DNA of 64,000 nucleotides, from contig CAMYCF010000004.1 in assembly GCA_947254375.1 (NCBI GenBank), forward strand, positions 1-64,000, in the 5' to 3' direction. Shown here one piece after another: positions 1-8,760 of this stretch. Numbering within the stretch: the stretch's first letter is position 1; the number at the start of each line of letters is the position of its first letter. This stretch comes from an uncultured Mobilibacterium sp. Its GTDB lineage: Bacteria; Bacillota; Clostridia; Peptostreptococcales; Anaerovoracaceae. The position numbers and the translations under genes were made by a program. Under the pieces are notes generated by a model. That model was not told the DNA's origin, did no database searches, and saw only the letters and a list, made by a program, of their open reading frames with translations.

Positions 1-1642
1 CCGTTACCTTATCGGCAACTTCAGGAGTCCAGCCCTTGAAGGTATATCCTGCTCTCTCAGGGTCCTTACCGAACGCAGGTGTCTTATCTCCGTATACGAG
101 ATCATTCGTTACCTTGTCGGCGAATACTGCTCCTGCTGCTCCGTCTTTGTAAGTTACCGTGTATTTGTTCTTCTCCCATGTAGCTTTATATACCGCATTA
201 CCTGTTACGGTCTCCGCTACTGCAGGGCTCCAGCCCTTGAATGTATATCCCGGTCTCTTTGGAGTTCCTTTGAATGCCGGAGTTTTGTCTCCTTTTATCA
301 GACCTTCGTTTACCTGATCTTTAAAGACCTCTTCTCCGTCTACTCCGTCGTTATATGTTACCGTGTAACGCGTTTTAACGCCCTGAGCTGCAGGGATAGG
401 GAAATAGACCTTCTGACCGTTACCAAGAGTCAGGTACGTCTGTCCGTTGAGCGGGTACCATTTGTTTTCCTCGAATGCCGGGTTGTCCGCATCGAGGGTG
501 ACGGTGTACTTCATCGTATAAGTGTAGTAAGTAGTGCTTCCTTCTTTGCGGACCTCCGCTTTGTCGAGTTCCCATATGAAGCCGTCTTCGTTCTGAGTGA
601 CAGCCGAAGGAAGATCGCTAACGCCTACGAAAAGTGCCGCTCCATCGGTAACCTTCAGGCCCTTGCCGTCAAATCCGTGTACTATAGCGGAAGTTATGTC
701 GGCAAATGCTTTGAACAATTCCTCTTGATTGTCGGCATTGAAAGCGTTGTCAGGCGAAGTCGCTATGCTGTTTGCAAGGTACTCGGATACGGTAGGACCT
801 CCGTCGTATGTCACATCGTCCTTCGCACCGTAGCAAACGGTATAAACTGTAGACAGTGCTTTAAGGTTCTTTGCCTCGGCAGCCGTTACATCGTTTATGT
901 ACTTGGAACCTTCAGAGCCGGAGCCATCGACATCATACTTTACACCGCCGATGGTAACATCAGCAGGGAAAAGATTCCAACTTGGGTGCCTTTCAAGGTT
1001 ATATGTAGGGGCACCGTCAGTAAGTAAGATCGTACTCTTGTTTTTCTTTGCAATAGATTTTACAACATTGTCGTTGAACAAAACCCTTGACTGCAAAATA
1101 CCGGCGTGCAGGTTCGTTCCTCCGTATGCCGACAGACTGTCGATAGCGTCTTTTGCCGCCTGCTTTCCGGCATCGGTCGAAACATCCGTCCATTGCAGGT
1201 CGACATTCGAAATTCCTGAAAAATCAACTACGGCCAGATAATGTCCGGTGTTTTTGACCTGACCGGCATAAGAGTCAATAAACTCCTTCGATGCTTTTTT
1301 TGCATTTTCAAGACGGTTATTGTCGTTCATACTTTTCGAAGTATCTATGACCAGAACCGTTGCGGCCTTCTCCTGTACCTGTTCCTCGTCCTTTTTCGCA
1401 ACTACCTTCAGCGTCAACTCGTACTTGTTGTCCGCAATTTTCTTGGCCGTCTTGTCGACCGAGTCGATACCTTCAGGCAATGTCTGCGTCAATTTCCCTT
1501 CGACCCATTGGTTCTCGGAGTTGTAGTATCCGGTTTTTATCGGATCCTGCGCCGCCGCAAATGCGTCAACGGGGAAATAGCAAAAGAACACCATAAATGC
1601 CATTATGGCGACCAGGAACTTGCTGAATTTCCTTTGTTTCAT
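1..1642 (-). CDS. Secreted vWA-domain surface protein with InlB-type repeats (3' end outside window)
   Basis: The visible part is about 547 residues and runs off the window. A signal peptide (residues 1 to about 30, ending DAFAA) is followed by a von Willebrand A domain whose MIDAS motif DTSKSM starts at residue 100. After it come beta-rich repeats of about 70 residues ending in GYTFKGW-type strings, the Listeria-Bacteroides (InlB B-like) repeat found in cell-surface proteins of Firmicutes. The start is supported by AAGGAG upstream. The C-terminus is not visible, so a sortase signal cannot be confirmed. Adhesin or pilus-tip function is inference from the vWA-plus-repeat architecture. Confidence 0.85.
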   Translation of the reverse strand, partial: MKQRKFSKFLVAIMAFMVFFCYFPVDAFAAAQDPIKTGYYNSENQWVEGKLTQTLPEGIDSVDKTAKKIADNKYELTLKVVAKKDEEQVQEKAATVLVIDTSKSMNDNNRLENAKKASKEFIDSYAGQVKNTGHYLAVVDFSGISNVDLQWTDVSTDAGKQAAKDAIDSLSAYGGTNLHAGILQSRVLFNDNVVKSIAKKNKSTILLTDGAPTYNLERHPSWNLFPADVTIGGVKYDVDGSGSEGSKYINDVTAAEAKNLKALSTVYTVCYGAKDDVTYDGGPTVSEYLANSIATSPDNAFNADNQEELFKAFADITSAIVHGFDGKGLKVTDGAALFVGVSDLPSAVTQNEDGFIWELDKAEVRKEGSTTYYTYTMKYTVTLDADNPAFEENKWYPLNGQTYLTLGNGQKVYFPIPAAQGVKTRYTVTYNDGVDGEEVFKDQVNEGLIKGDKTPAFKGTPKRPGYTFKGWSPAVAETVTGNAVYKATWEKNKYTVTYKDGAAGAVFADKVTNDLVYGDKTPAFGKDPERAGYTFKGWTPEVADKVT

Positions 1643-2090
1643 CTTAGTTCTCCTTATTTATTTTTAGTTTTCCGCCAAAGTCTATAATTCCAACAAAAAC
1701 ACTTACTGATGATCTCGTGGGTGATGTGGGTGGTGTTGATAAAATACCCGCAACATGACTCAAATGCATCCGCGATCCGCTATGCACGAGAGTTGCTAAT
1801 CATGAGTTTTTAGTTGAAGAATAAACGTATAGACGATTAATTCGTTAATATTTTACAGTAACAGCACCTTGCATGCAATTGTTTTTTTTGCACATTTCGA
1901 TATGATTTGCGAATTGTCGATTGTTTTTTATTTAGTATTTTCATCAATTTTATATTTGTTTATTGTGTCGGCTATATAAATTCCGTGTGATATCAAGACG
2001 CCGCCCCCACCGAATTGTGCCGCGCCACAAAGACGAAATTGTGAGATTTCACTAACCATTTCATATATGCTTTTTATTAAGTACAAAACT
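1643..2090. other. A+T-rich intergenic region, no gene seen
   Basis: This stretch lies between the start of the vWA gene and the left end of the insertion sequence. It probably carries the vWA promoter, but I see no pair of -35 and -10 boxes good enough to call. Near 2038-2058 a TTGTGAGATTTCAC string resembles the IS terminal repeat; it may be chance or an old IS end. Confidence 0.5.
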
Positions 2091-2131
2091 GAGAATGTGA
2101 GATTTTTTCTGTAAATTGCCTTCTATGGCAG
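2091..2131 (+). repeat. Left terminal inverted repeat of the IS
   Basis: It reads GAGAATGTGA at the outer end and CTTCTATGGCAG at the inner end. It pairs with 3523-3571, which carries a 4-base insertion in the middle and a few substitutions. Confidence 0.75.
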
Positions 2132-2203
2132 TTTCTTTTAGAGCCTAGTCGTGATTGACTGGCTCAACTCACAAATTAAATGTAAAATATTAATAATGGT
2201 ATG

Positions 2204-2235
2204 TCAAGGACCGCTCAAAATCGAGCGGTCCTTGA
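2204..2235. terminator. Hairpin downstream of the transposase gene
   Basis: A perfect 13-bp stem (TCAAGGACCGCTC with its complement) surrounds a 6-base loop. It lies between the transposase stop and the left terminal repeat. There is no long T-run, so its terminator role is uncertain; it may protect the IS from read-through transcription. Confidence 0.5.
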
Positions 2236-2252
2236 TTTCTTGACATGACTAA

Positions 2253-3494
2253 TTAGAGAGGTATTCTTCCCTCATACATTACACTAAATTCACCATACGC
2301 CTTGCCCCAATTCCTTATGGGCTGTGTCCATTTTTTAGTAGCCTGGAGGGTTGATAGATATAGAGATTTTAACAGAGCTTTATCGCTTGGGAATACTGTT
2401 CTCTGCCTATTGAGCTTCTTGTATGTGCTATTTAAGCTTTCTATCGTTTTTGTAGTATAGATTATCTTTCTAAGGTCAGAGGAAAATTTGAAAATTGGGC
2501 TTAAAACATCCCAGTTATTATGCCAGCTTTTCATAGAATTTGGATATTTCGAATCCCATTTATTGGTAACGATTTCTAGTTGCTCTTTTCCCTTAGCTTC
2601 ATCTGGTGCGAGGTATATCTTCTTAAGATCACTTGCAAAATCCTTCATATCTTTGTATGAAACGTATTTGAGGGTATTTCTAATCTGGGGTACAATACAT
2701 CTTTGATATTCTGTCTTTGGAAATGCTGCTTGAATTGCTTCTTTTATTCCGCTAAGCCCATCTGCACAAATTATCATTACATCTTTTACGCCTCTGTTTT
2801 TTAAGCTGTTTAATACGCCAAGCCAATATTTGCTACTCTCATTTTCTCCGATCTCTAGGCTTATTACATCTTTCATTCCATCGCAGTTTATACCAATTAT
2901 CACGTATGCTGCTAATTTCCTGATTATGTTGTCATCTCTAACCGAGAAGTGTACTGCATCAATGAATAGTATTGGATATATATCATCTAGTGGTCTGTTT
3001 TGCCAGTCTAAAATGTCCTGCAATACCTTGTCTGTTACATCTGAGATAAAACTCTCACTGCATTCAAATCCATATATTTCTTCAATCTGTTCTGATATCT
3101 GCCTTGTCGTAAGTCCTCGCGCATACATGCTGATTATCTTTTCATCTATTCCAGAAATACCTTTCTGACGTTTTTTGACAACCTTAGGTTCGTAGCTGCT
3201 TTTTCTATCCTGTGGAACATCTATCTCGAATTCTCCGTAATTGCTACGTACTCTCTTTTTCTTTGTTCCATTGCGGTAATTGTCAGTATCGCTACGCTCA
3301 TAGCTTTCATAGCCTAGATGTTCATCCATCTCTGCTTCCGTCATTGACTTGATGGTACCACATAGAAGGTCTTTTAGAGCTTCCTGGATATCATCTGCTG
3401 TCTCTATGTCATATTCATTGATTAGAGATGCGATGATGTTTTTCTTTCCCTCTGTTAATGGTTTTACATGATAAACTTCTTTTTTCTTTGCCAT
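2253..3494 (-). CDS. IS256-family transposase
   Basis: 413 residues, the usual length for this family of DDE (mutator-like) transposases that cut and paste DNA. The catalytic acids are visible: Asp179 in LFIDAVHFSVRD, Asp245 in ICADGLSGI and Glu352 in TTKTIESLN. The reading frame is intact and has a good AGGAGG-type site before ATG 3494. The family motif usually written CIVHQIRN reads CIVPQIRN here, a His-to-Pro change near the second catalytic Asp that could reduce activity. Codon use is more A+T-rich than in its neighbours, as expected of a mobile gene. Confidence 0.95.
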   Translation of the reverse strand: MAKKKEVYHVKPLTEGKKNIIASLINEYDIETADDIQEALKDLLCGTIKSMTEAEMDEHLGYESYERSDTDNYRNGTKKKRVRSNYGEFEIDVPQDRKSSYEPKVVKKRQKGISGIDEKIISMYARGLTTRQISEQIEEIYGFECSESFISDVTDKVLQDILDWQNRPLDDIYPILFIDAVHFSVRDDNIIRKLAAYVIIGINCDGMKDVISLEIGENESSKYWLGVLNSLKNRGVKDVMIICADGLSGIKEAIQAAFPKTEYQRCIVPQIRNTLKYVSYKDMKDFASDLKKIYLAPDEAKGKEQLEIVTNKWDSKYPNSMKSWHNNWDVLSPIFKFSSDLRKIIYTTKTIESLNSTYKKLNRQRTVFPSDKALLKSLYLSTLQATKKWTQPIRNWGKAYGEFSVMYEGRIPL

Positions 3495-3522
3495 ATTAAT
3501 AGCCTCCTGTGATATTTATATT

Positions 3523-3571
3523 CTGCCATAGAAGGCTGCATTTTAATTTACAGACTTTTTATCACACTCTC
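3523..3571 (-). repeat. Right terminal inverted repeat of the IS
   Basis: Read from the right end inward it begins GAGAGTGTGATA and ends CTTCTATGGCAG, matching the left end. Confidence 0.75.
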
Positions 3572-3605
3572 CGGGCTTTAAGAAGATTGCCGCGTCTAAT
3601 AAACC

Positions 3606-3655
3606 AAAAACCCATTTACGCACCTGCACCGGGCAGATCGTAAATGGGTTTTTTA
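3606..3655 (-). terminator. Rho-independent terminator of the greA-lysS operon
   Basis: A 13-bp stem, AAACCCATTTACG paired with its complement, is followed on the minus strand by a T-rich tail just past the lysS stop codon. It is symmetrical enough to work in both directions. Confidence 0.85.
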
Positions 3656-3680
3656 TTTCAGCCTCGCTGTGACCGCATCT

Positions 3681-5216
3681 CTATTCCATCGGCTTCATTG
3701 TTGGGAACAGCTGCACGTCCCTTATCGTCGCCGAATCGGTGATCAGCATGACCAACCTGTCAACTCCGATACCGATGCCTCCCGTAGGCGGCAGTCCGAC
3801 CTCGAGGGCGTTTACGAAGTCCTTATCCATAGGGTGCGCCTCGTCGTCGATACCGAGGTCGAGCTCCCTCTGCTGCTTCTCAAAACGCTCGTACTGATCG
3901 ATCGGGTCGTTCAGCTCCGAGAACGCGTTCGCGAGCTCCCAGCCGTTGATGTACGCCTCGAACCTTCTCGTGATGCGAGGGTCCTTCGGGTCCTTTTTAG
4001 CGAGCGGCGACACCTCGATCGGGTGTCCGACTACAAAGCACGGACCGTCAAGAAATCCCGGGACGTCCTCGCAGTACTTATCGAACATCTCCGCGATGAT
4101 CTTGCCGCGCGTCATTCCTTTTACCTCGTCCTTATCCATGCCGTAAGCGATCGCCTTTTCGACGGCCTCTTCGTCCGTATCGATCCTGTCGAAACGAACG
4201 CCCGTCGTTTTTATTACCGCTTCCGTCATATCTATCTTGTTCCAAGGCGGCGTCACGTCGAACTCTTTTTCACCGTACTTTATGATCGGCGTGCCGTTTA
4301 TCTCCATAGCGCACTTGTACACGATCTGCTCCATGAGCTCCATCATGTCTTCCATGTTGCCGTACGCCATGTACGCCTCCATCGAAGTGAATTCCGGGCT
4401 GTGGTTCTTGTCCATGCCTTCGTTCCTGAAGACTTTTCCGATCTCATAAACCCTGTCCAGCCCGCCGACGATGAGCCTCTTCAGGTAAAGCTCGAGCGAT
4501 ATCCTGAGCTTGAGGTCGATGTCAAGCGTGTTGTGGTGGGTGGTAAAAGGCCTTGCGTTCGCTCCTCCCGCGATCGTCGTCAGCACCGGCGTCTCGACCT
4601 CGAGGAACCCGTAGTCGCTCTCCAAAACTCTTCTCATCGCGCTGATGATCTTAGCTCTCTTTATAAAAGTATCGCGTACGTCTTCATTCATGATGAGGTC
4701 GACATATCTCTGCCTGTATCTAAGGTCGACGTCCGTGAGGCCGTGCCATTTGTTAGGCAGCACCTGTATCGATTTGCAGAGCAGTTTTATTTCGTGTACC
4801 CTTATCGAGATCTCGCCCGCCTTTGTGCGGAAGGTCTCGCCTTTTACGCCGACTATGTCGCCGATGTCGTACGTCTTAAAAATCGCATATTCTTCCGGCG
4901 TGATGTTGTCCCTCGCCACGAAGCACTGTATCCTTCCCTGCTTGTCCTGCAGGTCGATAAAAGCGATCTTTCCCATGCGGCGAAAAGCCATTATCCTTCC
5001 GGCGCAGGAGACTTCCTCTCCCTCCATGGCTTCGAAGTTGTCCTTGATGTCCATGCTGTGCGCCGTGACCGTGTACGTCTCCTCGACGTACGGGTCGCGT
5101 CCCATTTCACGAAGGTCGGCGAGCTTGCCGCGCCTGATCTGCATCTGTTCGCTTATGTCTTCCGCCGTAAGCTCCTGCGGTGTGTTTCCGTCGTTTCTGC
5201 CGTTGTTGTTTGCCAT
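3681..5216 (-). CDS. lysS: Lysyl-tRNA synthetase, class II
   Basis: 511 residues. It charges tRNA-Lys with lysine using ATP. An N-terminal OB-fold anticodon-binding domain (about residues 50-150) precedes the class II catalytic core, which shows motif 2 (FRNEGMDKNHSPEFT) and motif 3 (GIGIGVDRLVM) near the C-terminus. I start at ATG 5216, which GAGGAAA precedes at good distance. A GTG 15 bases upstream is in frame, but that site lies on top of it. It follows greA closely in the operon; greA-lysS pairing is common in Firmicutes. Confidence 0.97.
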   Translation of the reverse strand: MANNNGRNDGNTPQELTAEDISEQMQIRRGKLADLREMGRDPYVEETYTVTAHSMDIKDNFEAMEGEEVSCAGRIMAFRRMGKIAFIDLQDKQGRIQCFVARDNITPEEYAIFKTYDIGDIVGVKGETFRTKAGEISIRVHEIKLLCKSIQVLPNKWHGLTDVDLRYRQRYVDLIMNEDVRDTFIKRAKIISAMRRVLESDYGFLEVETPVLTTIAGGANARPFTTHHNTLDIDLKLRISLELYLKRLIVGGLDRVYEIGKVFRNEGMDKNHSPEFTSMEAYMAYGNMEDMMELMEQIVYKCAMEINGTPIIKYGEKEFDVTPPWNKIDMTEAVIKTTGVRFDRIDTDEEAVEKAIAYGMDKDEVKGMTRGKIIAEMFDKYCEDVPGFLDGPCFVVGHPIEVSPLAKKDPKDPRITRRFEAYINGWELANAFSELNDPIDQYERFEKQQRELDLGIDDEAHPMDKDFVNALEVGLPPTGGIGIGVDRLVMLITDSATIRDVQLFPTMKPME

Positions 5217-5227
5217 TTGCTGTTTCC

Positions 5228-5716
5228 TCACTCGTTGATCTTCTCGATCTTAACTATCTCGTATTCCATTTGTCCTTTAGGGACTATCACCTTTACTACG
5301 TCGCCGACATAGTGGTTGCTTATCGCCGATCCTACAGGCGATGCCGTTGAAAGCACTCCTTCGAGCGGTGTGCTCCTTCCGTCGCCGGAGCTGTAGAGCT
5401 TGTAAGTCGACTCTTTTCCCGTCGCGACGTCTTTGATCGTGACGCGCGTTCCGATTCCGACGACGTCGTCCCTGATCTGGTCGTTTTCAATAACGTCTAC
5501 ATTCTTGAGCATCCTTTCTAGCTGGACTATCCTCGCTTCGGTCTCGGCCTGCGCTTCTTTGGCCGCATCGTACTCGGCGTTCTCGGAAAGGTCTCCCATT
5601 CCGATTGCTTCGCTCAGCCTCGCCGCGTTCTCGCGCCTCTGCTCCGTCTGAAGGTAATTGAGTTCTTTTTCTCTCGCCTCATATTCGGCTCTTGTCATTT
5701 TTTCTTTTTCAGCCAT
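5228..5716 (-). CDS. greA: Transcription elongation factor GreA
   Basis: 162 residues, a normal GreA length. It enters the RNA polymerase secondary channel and stimulates cleavage of backtracked transcripts. The N-terminal coiled coil carries the signature GDLSENAEYDAAKEAQ, with the acidic tip; the C-terminal FKBP-like domain contains SPVGSAI. ATG 5716 has AAAGGAG upstream, inside the end of the racemase gene, whose stop is only one base away, so the two are probably translationally coupled. Confidence 0.96.
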   Translation of the reverse strand: MAEKEKMTRAEYEAREKELNYLQTEQRRENAARLSEAIGMGDLSENAEYDAAKEAQAETEARIVQLERMLKNVDVIENDQIRDDVVGIGTRVTIKDVATGKESTYKLYSSGDGRSTPLEGVLSTASPVGSAISNHYVGDVVKVIVPKGQMEYEIVKIEKINE

Positions 5717-5717
5717 T

Positions 5718-6866
5718 TTACTTTCTCCTTTCGGCAACCGCCGTCTTTTCCACATTCTCGCTCGCCGTCAGTCGTAAAACGGCGCTGTATTTGAGCTTAA
5801 ATTTTACCTTATCTCCTATATCGAGCTTTCGCTCCGCCTCTTCGACGTCGAGTATCGTATGGTCTCCGGAAGCACCGATGACCTCGATCCCCTTATCGAT
5901 CGGAACTATGTCCGCCGTATCTCCGTAGTCCGCGCGGCCGACCGCGACGATCGCCCGCATCCGCTCTCCTCTGTCAACATATTTCGGCTTGTTGCCGAAT
6001 GCGTCGACTCCGAGTTTCCCGATTGGGTGCGTCGGTTTTTTCTTGAGCTCGACGACCTCCGCCGTGAGGACGAAAGCATCGTCGCTCAGTTCGAGCACCT
6101 CTTCGCAGCCGTACGCCGTATAGATATCATCGAGAGGTCCGCAGAGTGCCGACGCGCCAAGCCTGAGCATGTTTATCTCTTTCGGCATGTATCCTCCGAA
6201 GACGGCGATAAGGCTCGATGTCGCACCTCCGGAAACATATTCGAGTTTCCTGCCGATCTTCGCTTCTACTCGCCTCGCTATATCGGCGAGAGCCTGCATC
6301 TTGTCTTCGGTCGGCATCACCGATCCGTAGCAGCCGAGGTTCGTGCCGACGCCCGCGAGCTCAATGTTCGGGAGTTCTTTCTCGGTAAAAACCGCAAGCT
6401 CTACGAGTGCATCGCTGTCGATAAAACCCTCGCGCAGGTCTCCGAGGTCGGCCATGAGTATGACCTTGTGCTTTGGGGCAGCTCCGTCTTCAGCGGCGGC
6501 TTCTTTGCCGTTTCCCGCAAAAACTTTTGCGGCCGCCTTGTCGAGCGCGATCAGAGTATTCTTCTCGCTGTTGAGGCTGATGTCCGCCGTTTTTACCAGG
6601 GGCTCCGCCTCGCTTATCATCGGGACGCGCAGGGCGAGCCGCGGTATGTCAGGGCAGACCTCTTTCGCGCGCTCAAGATGCTCGAGCCTCGCTGACGCCA
6701 GCAACTTCGCTCCGCCCGCGGCGAACGCTTCGATCGCCGGCGGATAGGCATTCGCGCCTTTTATCACGCCTGCTACGACGATCCCCTGCTTCCCGCACCG
6801 ATCGACCAATATGCGAACGTTCTCCCGCAATTTTTCCGTATTGACCTCTAACAGGGGGTACTTCAT
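5718..6866 (-). CDS. orr: Ornithine racemase-like PLP-dependent amino acid racemase
   Basis: 382 residues. It closely follows the pattern of clostridial ornithine racemase (alanine racemase N-terminal family): PLP lysine about position 36 in GVIKG, then LMADLGDLREGF, AGVGTNLGCYG, the SGGATSS phosphate-binding region and DAFGNKP. The family interconverts L- and D-ornithine for the oxidative ornithine pathway. No other ornithine-degradation gene is nearby, so the true substrate is uncertain. ATG 6866 has AAAGGCG upstream; this site lies in a tandem duplicate of the 3' end of the preceding gene. A 12-residue Ala/Glu-rich insert (GNGKEAAAEDGA) is unusual. Confidence 0.85.
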   Translation of the reverse strand: MKYPLLEVNTEKLRENVRILVDRCGKQGIVVAGVIKGANAYPPAIEAFAAGGAKLLASARLEHLERAKEVCPDIPRLALRVPMISEAEPLVKTADISLNSEKNTLIALDKAAAKVFAGNGKEAAAEDGAAPKHKVILMADLGDLREGFIDSDALVELAVFTEKELPNIELAGVGTNLGCYGSVMPTEDKMQALADIARRVEAKIGRKLEYVSGGATSSLIAVFGGYMPKEINMLRLGASALCGPLDDIYTAYGCEEVLELSDDAFVLTAEVVELKKKPTHPIGKLGVDAFGNKPKYVDRGERMRAIVAVGRADYGDTADIVPIDKGIEVIGASGDHTILDVEEAERKLDIGDKVKFKLKYSAVLRLTASENVEKTAVAERRK

Positions 6867-6867
6867 T

Positions 6868-6931
6868 TTTACGCCTTTCTGCTCCACCGGTCGAACCGCT
6901 TTACGCCTTTCTGTTGTCCCGGTCGAACCTG
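6868..6931. repeat. Tandem duplication (32-bp period) across a gene junction
   Basis: Two copies, 6868-6899 and 6900-6931, begin TTTACGCCTTTCTG and share CCGGTCGAACC; about 26 of the first 30 bases agree. The second copy encodes the end of the acyl-CoA synthetase (RFDRDNRKA and stop). The first is non-coding for that gene and supplies the ribosome-binding site of the racemase. Confidence 0.85.
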
Positions 6932-8760
6932 CGGATCTTGTGAGCCGTGGTTTTATTGAAATCCCTCGTTCGGATGACGAAGTGGCCGACCCTCTTGAAG
7001 ACCGGCAGATCGGAGTTGATGCGGTTGATCTCGCCGTCTATCAGGGCATACAGTTCTTTCCTGTCGTACCCCGACCCGAGTTTTTCATCGACGCCTTCTT
7101 CGTCGATGATCAGCGTGGCCGTTATGCGCCTGTCGTTGACGCCGCCTCCGTCGTCCTCGTCGCCCCATACCATGCACTCACGGATGTACGGACTTTTTAG
7201 GACGTAGCTTTCTATCTCCTCCGGGAAGACATTTTTACCGTTCGCCGTGATGATGACGTTTTTCTTTCTTCCCGTTATATATACGTAGTTGTCCGGATCG
7301 AGGTAACCGAGGTCGCCCGTGTAGAACCAGCCGTCGCGGAGCGCCTCTTCGGTCGCCTCTTCGTTTTTATAGTATCCCGCCATGACGACAGGGCCCCTGA
7401 AGCAGATCTCGCCGACTCCCGCCTGATTCGGAGAATCGATCTTCGCCTCCACGAACGGGAATACGTAGCCGGCCGACGCGTTCCTCATGTCCTTCCTCAC
7501 GTCCGGATTGAGCGCGACTATCGGCGAGCACTCCGTCAGACCGTAGCCCTGGACGGCCCTTATGCCGATGTCGTTGAAAAAGTCGAGTATCGTCGGATCG
7601 ATGCTCGCGCCTCCGCTGATGAAAGTGCGCATCCTTCCGCCGAGCTTCTCGTTTATTCGCTTCGAAACTATCCCCGAGACGTTGATGCCGACCTTCGATG
7701 TTATCCTGTTGATCCTTAAGATCCTGGAAAGCATCTCCTCGTTCCCCGACTTTCTGACCTGCCTTATTATTCCGCCGTAAAGCTTCTCGAAGATGAGCGG
7801 GACCCCGAGCATGATCGTCGGTCTGACTTCCTGCATGTCCTTCGTTATGTATTTAAGGCCGCGGCAGAACGCTATCGTCGCTCCGCAGTAGATCGTCTCG
7901 AGGAAGCATGCCGTGCACTCGTACGTGTGGTGTATCGGCAGCACCGAGAAAAATATGTCGTCCTCTCTGACCTCGAGGAGCGTCTGCGCGATCATCACGT
8001 CCGAGACGAGGTTCTTATGCGTCAGCATGACGCCTTTGGAGACACCCGTCGTTCCCGACGTAAAAAGTATCGTCGCGACTTCGTTATTGTAAACTTCCGC
8101 ATCCAGGTAGCGGCGGTCGCCGCCGTCCACGAGAAAATATCCGTAGCTCCTGAGTTTTTCCCAGGATAAGATCCCGTTGTCCGGATCCTCGTCCTGAGGA
8201 TCGAGGCCGATGCCGATCAAATACCTGAGTTCGTTATCGTCCCTTTCTTTTATCTCCTTAAAAATCTCGAAATGCGATTCGTCCGCGATCACGGCCGCGA
8301 GTTCGCCCTGTGTCGTCAGAGTCGCAAGCTCGGTCTCGTTCACCTCTTTATCGAGCGGGACTATGATCCCGACGCCGCCTACGACAGCGAGATACGTCTC
8401 CGCCCATTCGTAGGAATTTTTACCGACTACTCCGACGTGCTTACCTTTGAGGCCGAGGGCGATCAGAGCCGTGCCCAGCGCGTCGACGTCGTTACCGACC
8501 TGCCTGTATGATATCGATCTGAACGGCTCGGACGGATCGAACTTCTGCATGAAAAGCGGCTTGTTCCCGTATATCGCAGCGCTACTCTTAAGCATCTGCC
8601 TTATGTCCGTGACCGGCCTTCTCCACCTGTACCTTATCCTCGGGTCGGATGATTCGGCGATCGCCTCCATCATCGCTTCCGATTCGAGCATCTCGAGCTC
8701 TTTCCTTTTTTCTCCGTCGTCGTTACTTCTCGAATGTTCTGCTGTCGAACTTATACTCAT
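6901..8760 (-). CDS. AMP-forming long-chain acyl-CoA synthetase-like protein (second copy)
   Basis: 619 residues, of the acyl-adenylate-forming (ANL) superfamily. The P-loop is ILFTSGTTGVSKGVM; later motifs are GYGLTECSP, GWFYTGDLGYLD and ITGRKKNVII, then a C-terminal lid. It should activate a fatty or other carboxylic acid through an acyl-AMP. ATG 8760 lies inside the end of the upstream paralogue (38-base overlap) and has GAAGAG upstream. The first 50 residues are a charged extension absent from the paralogue. Side-by-side divergent copies suggest different substrates; neither can be named from sequence. Confidence 0.9.
   Translation of the reverse strand: MSISSTAEHSRSNDDGEKRKELEMLESEAMMEAIAESSDPRIRYRWRRPVTDIRQMLKSSAAIYGNKPLFMQKFDPSEPFRSISYRQVGNDVDALGTALIALGLKGKHVGVVGKNSYEWAETYLAVVGGVGIIVPLDKEVNETELATLTTQGELAAVIADESHFEIFKEIKERDDNELRYLIGIGLDPQDEDPDNGILSWEKLRSYGYFLVDGGDRRYLDAEVYNNEVATILFTSGTTGVSKGVMLTHKNLVSDVMIAQTLLEVREDDIFFSVLPIHHTYECTACFLETIYCGATIAFCRGLKYITKDMQEVRPTIMLGVPLIFEKLYGGIIRQVRKSGNEEMLSRILRINRITSKVGINVSGIVSKRINEKLGGRMRTFISGGASIDPTILDFFNDIGIRAVQGYGLTECSPIVALNPDVRKDMRNASAGYVFPFVEAKIDSPNQAGVGEICFRGPVVMAGYYKNEEATEEALRDGWFYTGDLGYLDPDNYVYITGRKKNVIITANGKNVFPEEIESYVLKSPYIRECMVWGDEDDGGGVNDRRITATLIIDEEGVDEKLGSGYDRKELYALIDGEINRINSDLPVFKRVGHFVIRTRDFNKTTAHKIRRFDRDNRKA

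Larger units (their letters stand above)
2091..3571 (-). mobile_element. IS256-family insertion sequence, about 1.48 kb
   Basis: A single transposase gene is flanked by imperfect inverted terminal repeats. The left end (from 2091) and right end (to 3571, read inward) share GAGA-TGTGA, then TCTGTAAATT, then CCTTCTATGGCAG. The 8 bases outside each end (ACAAAACT and CGGGCTTT) do not match, so no target-site duplication is visible. This suggests an old insertion, or one that recombined after insertion. The element sits between the vWA gene and the lysS terminator. Confidence 0.85.

Noticed and set aside
2083..3579. Target-site duplication around the IS
   Set aside because: The flanking octamers ACAAAACT and CGGGCTTT do not match, and shifting the ends by a few bases does not help.
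3669..5312. Long plus-strand frame opposite lysS
   Set aside because: It is the antisense shadow of lysS, Arg/Val/Leu-rich with no domain or start site; similar long shadows lie opposite the V-ATPase, secA and addB genes.
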